A stretch of DNA of 9,134 nt from positions 1-9,134 of the forward strand of contig DVLW01000212.1 of the NCBI GenBank assembly GCA_018715285.1, in the 5' to 3' direction. A program made the position numbers and the translations under genes. Of this stretch, positions 6,239-9,134 are shown piece by piece (the first letter of the stretch is position 1; the number at the start of each line of letters is the position of its first letter). The notes below the pieces were generated by a model. That model did not search any database and was not told the DNA's origin. It worked only from the letters and a program-made list of their open reading frames with translations. Source of the DNA: Candidatus Faecivivens stercoripullorum (GTDB lineage Bacteria; Bacillota; Clostridia; Oscillospirales; Ruminococcaceae).

Positions 6239-7017
6239 AACTGGTGGTTGACAGGTTGTCTTTCGGGTACCCTCATGGAGAACAACTGCTGAAAGAGGTA
6301 TCTTTCAGTGCACAGAATGGCGAACTGATTTCGCTGCTCGGGCCAAACGGAACCGGAAAAACTACCCTTTTTCGCTGTATACTGGGTCAACTCCGGGCTA
6401 CGGGAGAGATTCTGCTGGATGGAGAACCACTTGCAACACTTTCTCCCAGAGCACTTGCCGGAAAAGTCGCCTATATTCCGCAGTCCCATTCCCCTGCATT
6501 CTCCTATCCTGTGGAAGAAATGATTCTGATGGGAGCCGCTGCCGGGCTGAAATGGTTTCAGCAACCCGGAAAAGCTGAACGGGCAAAACTGGAAGAGGTT
6601 ATCGACAGTCTCGGACTGGAACCACTGCGTAACAGGGCATTTGATACACTGAGCGGCGGTGAACAACAGCTGGTCATGATGGCCCGGGCGATGATGACAG
6701 ATGCACGTGTATGGCTGCTGGATGAACCGGCGGCCAATCTCGACTATGGCAACCAGACCCGTCTGCTGCTCCTTTTGCAGCAGCTGGCAGAAAAAGGATA
6801 CCTGCTGATTCAGTCGACCCATTCTCCTCAGCAGGCCGCCCTCTATTCCAGCCGCGTACTGGCACTGGCTGACGGAAAGCTGGCAGGCGATGGAGAACCG
6901 GCCAAAGTGCTGGATGCCGATCTGATTCAGACACTGTATGGTCTGAATGTCAAAGTTTGTGATATCCCGTCAGGAGGACGCGAGGTGCGTGTTTTTCTGC
7001 CGGATTTATCAAAATAA
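6235..7017 (+). CDS. ABC importer ATP-binding protein (FecE/BtuD type)
   Basis: The ATPase that powers the adjacent FecCD-type permease, 260 aa, typical length. From the GTG at 6235 it carries Walker A GPNGTGKTT (36-44), Q-loop Gln83 in YIPQSH, the ABC signature LSGGEQQ (139-145), Walker B VWLLDEP (159-165), a D-loop ANLD and H-loop His196 in STHSP. All catalytic motifs are intact. The GTG overlaps the permease stop (GTGA) and has AGAGGTG 7 nt upstream, which supports this start over the in-frame ATG at 6205 inside the permease gene. The gene ends 18 bp before the binding-protein gene. Confidence 0.95.
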   Translation: MKLVVDRLSFGYPHGEQLLKEVSFSAQNGELISLLGPNGTGKTTLFRCILGQLRATGEILLDGEPLATLSPRALAGKVAYIPQSHSPAFSYPVEEMILMGAAAGLKWFQQPGKAERAKLEEVIDSLGLEPLRNRAFDTLSGGEQQLVMMARAMMTDARVWLLDEPAANLDYGNQTRLLLLLQQLAEKGYLLIQSTHSPQQAALYSSRVLALADGKLAGDGEPAKVLDADLIQTLYGLNVKVCDIPSGGREVRVFLPDLSK

Positions 7018-7035
7018 TGAAAGGATTGTTACCTG

Positions 7036-8196
7036 ATGAAACGTCTTTTTGCACTTTTTCTCTGCGGCCTGATGGTCGCTTCGCTGGCCGGATGCGGCAG
7101 CAATGACAGCAGTTCTTCCGAAAGCAGCAGCGCCTCTGAAAGTGTTGCTTCCGAGGAAAGCAGTACCGATACTTCGGAAAGTTCATCTTCAGAGGAATCC
7201 TCCGCTGAATCATCCGCTTTTACCTTTACCGATTCGCTCGGAAGGGAATTTACCTTTGAAGAACCGATTGAAACAGTAGCTGCTTCTGGACTTCTGTCCC
7301 AGCTGGTCATTTATTCACTTGCACCTGATACGCTGGTCGGATGGAGCAACGAATGGAGCGAAGGCGCGGAAAAATATATTCCTGAGAAATACAGTTCTCT
7401 GCCGCTGATCGGCCAGCTGTACGGCAGTAATACCGAGATGAACCCTGAACAGCTGATGATTGCTGATCCGGATGTTGTCATCGATATCGGCGACTCTAAA
7501 GACGGCATTGCTGAAGATCTGGATGCACTGGAAGAACAGACCGGTATCCCCTTTATCCATATTGACGCTGACATGGCAACCATGCCGGAATGCTATACCA
7601 TTCTTGGCGAACTGCTGGGAATGGAAGAAGAAGCACAGGTTTATGCTGATTTCTGCGACAGTATTTATACCCGGACGCTGGATATCATGGAAGAAGTCGG
7701 CGACGAAAAGGTGTCTGTCCTGTATCTGACCGGCGACACCGGCACCAATGTCATTGCAAAAGGCTCCTACCACGCTGAAATTATTGACCTGGTCGGCGAT
7801 AATCTGGCGGTTGTCGACTCTCCCTCCTCCAAAGGTACCGGCAACGAAACCGATATAGAACAGCTGATGCTGTGGGACCCGGAAGTTATCTTCTTCTCAC
7901 CTGACAGCGGCGTTTATGACACGGTAGCCGATGACCCGCTCTGGAGCGGCTTGCAGGCCATCCAATCGGGACGGTACTATGAAGTGCCGATTGGGCCGCA
8001 CAACTGGATGGGCTTCCCGCCTTCCATTCAGCGGTATCTGGGAATGATGTGGATGACCAAAATTCTCTATCCGGAACAGGCCGACTTTGATATTCAGGCT
8101 GAAGTCACCCGTTATTACGAGATGTTCTACCACTACGAACTGACTGACGAGGACTACCAGGAACTGGTCGCAAATTCGCTCGGCAAACTGGAATAA
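7036..8196 (+). CDS. Lipoprotein substrate-binding protein of the FecCD-type importer
   Basis: The extracellular, membrane-anchored receptor of the importer, 386 aa. A lysine/arginine start, hydrophobic core and lipobox SLAGC put the lipidated cysteine at residue 20. Residues 22-60 are a Ser/Glu-rich linker, 22 of 39 being Ser, that probably tethers the domain beyond the cell wall. From about residue 63 (FTDSLGREFTFEEPIETVAA) it follows the Peripla_BP_2 fold, with SLAPDTLVGW (94-103), LMIADPDVVIDIG (140-152), LMLWDPEVIFF (277-287) and GPHNWMGFPPS (320-330). The last motif recurs in a subgroup of iron-complex or nickel-type binding proteins as I recall, but the ligand is unknown. AAAGGA lies about 11 nt before the ATG. 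It ends the operon and is followed by a terminator pair. Confidence 0.93.
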   Translation: MKRLFALFLCGLMVASLAGCGSNDSSSSESSSASESVASEESSTDTSESSSSEESSAESSAFTFTDSLGREFTFEEPIETVAASGLLSQLVIYSLAPDTLVGWSNEWSEGAEKYIPEKYSSLPLIGQLYGSNTEMNPEQLMIADPDVVIDIGDSKDGIAEDLDALEEQTGIPFIHIDADMATMPECYTILGELLGMEEEAQVYADFCDSIYTRTLDIMEEVGDEKVSVLYLTGDTGTNVIAKGSYHAEIIDLVGDNLAVVDSPSSKGTGNETDIEQLMLWDPEVIFFSPDSGVYDTVADDPLWSGLQAIQSGRYYEVPIGPHNWMGFPPSIQRYLGMMWMTKILYPEQADFDIQAEVTRYYEMFYHYELTDEDYQELVANSLGKLE

Positions 8197-8198
8197 AT

Positions 8199-8222
8199 AA
8201 AAAAGCACCGGGAGTCCGGTGC
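8199..8222 (-). terminator. Intrinsic terminator facing the MerR-family gene
   Basis: GCACCGG (8205-8211), loop GAGT and CCGGTGC (8216-8222) form a perfect 7-bp stem. On the minus strand it is followed by TTTTTT and then ATTT, an ideal U-tail. On the plus strand the tail (ACAATATTT) is weaker, so it works mainly for transcripts coming from the right. It abuts the stop codon of the binding-protein gene. Confidence 0.78.
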
Positions 8223-8236
8223 ACAATATTTAGAAA

Positions 8237-8271
8237 GCCTGTTCTGACAATTATGTCGGAGCAGGCTTTTT
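8237..8271 (+). terminator. Intrinsic terminator of the importer operon
   Basis: GCCTGTTCTGAC (8237-8248), loop AATTAT and GTCGGAGCAGGC (8255-8266) make a 12-bp stem with two wobble pairs. It is followed by TTTTT (8267-8271). It is the plus-strand partner of the neighbouring minus-strand hairpin, and the pair separates the convergent genes. Confidence 0.88.
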
Positions 8272-8282
8272 CATCTAAAAGT

Positions 8283-9134
8283 CTAATTACTTTCTGGAGT
8301 GTTATTCTCTAAATAGTAACGAAATGCTTTAACAACATAATCACAATAACCCGCACCATGTTTTGTATCAAATATAGCCTTCAGATAATCATTAGAGTAA
8401 TTATCTACCATCATTTGACAATAGCTGCTTGTAGTTCCGATCTTATCTATCGGAGCATTTTCGTACGCGGAATCTATTATTTCACGTACCGTATTTTGCA
8501 CGATGTTTGAACCAACATCTTCGTTTTTTAAGGTGGCAAGTTTAAGGAATAATTTTTCTGTTTTCATTTCTTCCGGCAACTGTGAATACCATTGATCCAT
8601 AAATTCAGAAAATTGGTTCATATTATGCTTCATGGCTTCAGTATATTTTTCAATGCTGCCAAATTCCTGGATAGCGATTTTGGCTACATAATCTTCATCG
8701 CTTTTTATCTTTTGGATAAACATATTAAAATTCTCTGTACTTCCCCAGTACTCTATAATTTCTTCTGCATTATTCAGTTTAAATCTTTCCAATTCTTTGA
8801 TGTAGTCAGACAAATCAAACTCCTTAAAACTCATACAGTGTTCTCCTTTCTCAAGACGTTCTAAAAGCTGTATAAGTCTGTCAATTCGATTGCGTTTCAA
8901 CAAAAATAATTCTTTTTGCTTTTTGAAAATGGCTTCCCTATCAGAATCCGATTTTTTCATTAACTCGTTAATTTCTTTCAGCTGAAAACCCAATTCTTTG
9001 AAAAACAGGATTTGCTGTAAAGTTTGTAATGCAGTATCGTCATACATCCGATAGCCGGAAGACGTAAGTTTACTGGGCTTTAGCAGACCAATTTCATCAT
9101 AATATTGTAGTGTACGTATACTAACTCCCGTTAG
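8283..9134 (-). CDS. MerR-family regulator with TipAS-like ligand-binding domain (5' end outside window)
   Basis: The open frame runs leftward from the window edge to a stop at 8283, with 283 residues visible. An ATG at 9047 is internal: the frame upstream still encodes the MerR helix-turn-helix, including LTGVSIRTLQYYDEIGLL and SGYRMYDD. Only about ten N-terminal residues should be missing. A hydrophobic dimerisation helix region follows, with leucine-rich segments. From about residue 120 the C-terminal domain resembles TipAS (PF07739): EYWGSTENF near its start and YLKAIFDTKHGAGYCDYVVKAF near its end are the recognisable parts, the second given here as YLKAIFDTKHGAG and YCDYVVKAF. TipA-type proteins bind thiopeptides or other drugs and activate resistance genes. 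This gene is AT-richer than its neighbours (a 60-base line near its middle is 33% GC, against 50% in the binding-protein gene), hinting at separate origin. Ligand and targets are unknown. Confidence 0.9.
   Translation of the reverse strand, partial: LTGVSIRTLQYYDEIGLLKPSKLTSSGYRMYDDTALQTLQQILFFKELGFQLKEINELMKKSDSDREAIFKKQKELFLLKRNRIDRLIQLLERLEKGEHCMSFKEFDLSDYIKELERFKLNNAEEIIEYWGSTENFNMFIQKIKSDEDYVAKIAIQEFGSIEKYTEAMKHNMNQFSEFMDQWYSQLPEEMKTEKLFLKLATLKNEDVGSNIVQNTVREIIDSAYENAPIDKIGTTSSYCQMMVDNYSNDYLKAIFDTKHGAGYCDYVVKAFRYYLENNTPESN

Noticed and set aside
5779..6822. 347-codon open frame on the minus strand across the permease and ATPase genes
   Set aside because: Both plus-strand genes carry intact family motifs, and the reverse frame is Gln/His/Ser-rich without any domain.
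9045..9047. ATG at 9047 as start of the MerR-family gene
   Set aside because: The open frame continues upstream to the window edge and encodes the essential helix-turn-helix, so this ATG is internal.

Overview
The window looks like chromosomal DNA of a low-to-mid GC Gram-positive fermenter, most likely a gut-type Clostridia relative (inference). The grounds are sigma-A-type promoters with TATAAT boxes, strong AGGAGG-like ribosome binding sites, U-tailed intrinsic terminators, a lipoprotein with a Ser/Glu-rich linker, an L-lactate dehydrogenase and a TipA-like MerR regulator. I cannot name a species. Most genes are near 50% GC, while the last gene on the right is clearly AT-richer.

Left part (1-3317, all on the minus strand). 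The leftmost bases are the first 29 nt of a tRNA gene that runs off the edge, with its own promoter. To its right, and transcribed toward it, is a carbohydrate-type locus: a TIM-barrel sugar isomerase/epimerase (2312-3241), then a Gfo/Idh/MocA NAD(P)-dependent oxidoreductase (1142-2251), an intrinsic terminator, and an AraC-family cupin regulator (127-1056) with its own consensus promoter. The two enzymes form a probable two-gene operon driven from about 3290. The pairing suggests oxidation followed by isomerisation or elimination on a polyol, sugar acid or glycoside. No transporter or kinase is present to fix the substrate.

Middle (3363-4364, minus strand). A single-gene L-lactate dehydrogenase unit with a textbook terminator. 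It probably starts at a TTG codon rather than the upstream GTG.

Right part (4543-8271, plus strand). A four-gene operon reads from a good promoter (TTGTCA-17-TACAAT) with a perfect 9-bp inverted repeat directly upstream. It encodes a THEP1-like P-loop NTPase, a FecCD/BtuC-type permease, its ABC ATPase and a lipoprotein substrate-binding protein. The first three genes overlap by a few bases. This is a class II ABC importer of the siderophore/haem/corrinoid/metal-oxyanion type with an unusual NTPase as first gene. The substrate cannot be read from sequence.

Right edge (8283-9134, minus strand). A MerR-family regulator with a TipAS-like ligand-binding domain, 5' end outside the window, converges on the importer operon. 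Two back-to-back hairpins between them serve as one terminator per strand.

The most unusual items are the THEP1 NTPase leading the importer operon, the operator-like palindrome before it, the oxidoreductase/TIM-barrel pair, and the AraC gene whose promoter -10 box abuts its apparent start codon. I see no CRISPR array, insertion sequence, prophage or toxin-antitoxin pair.
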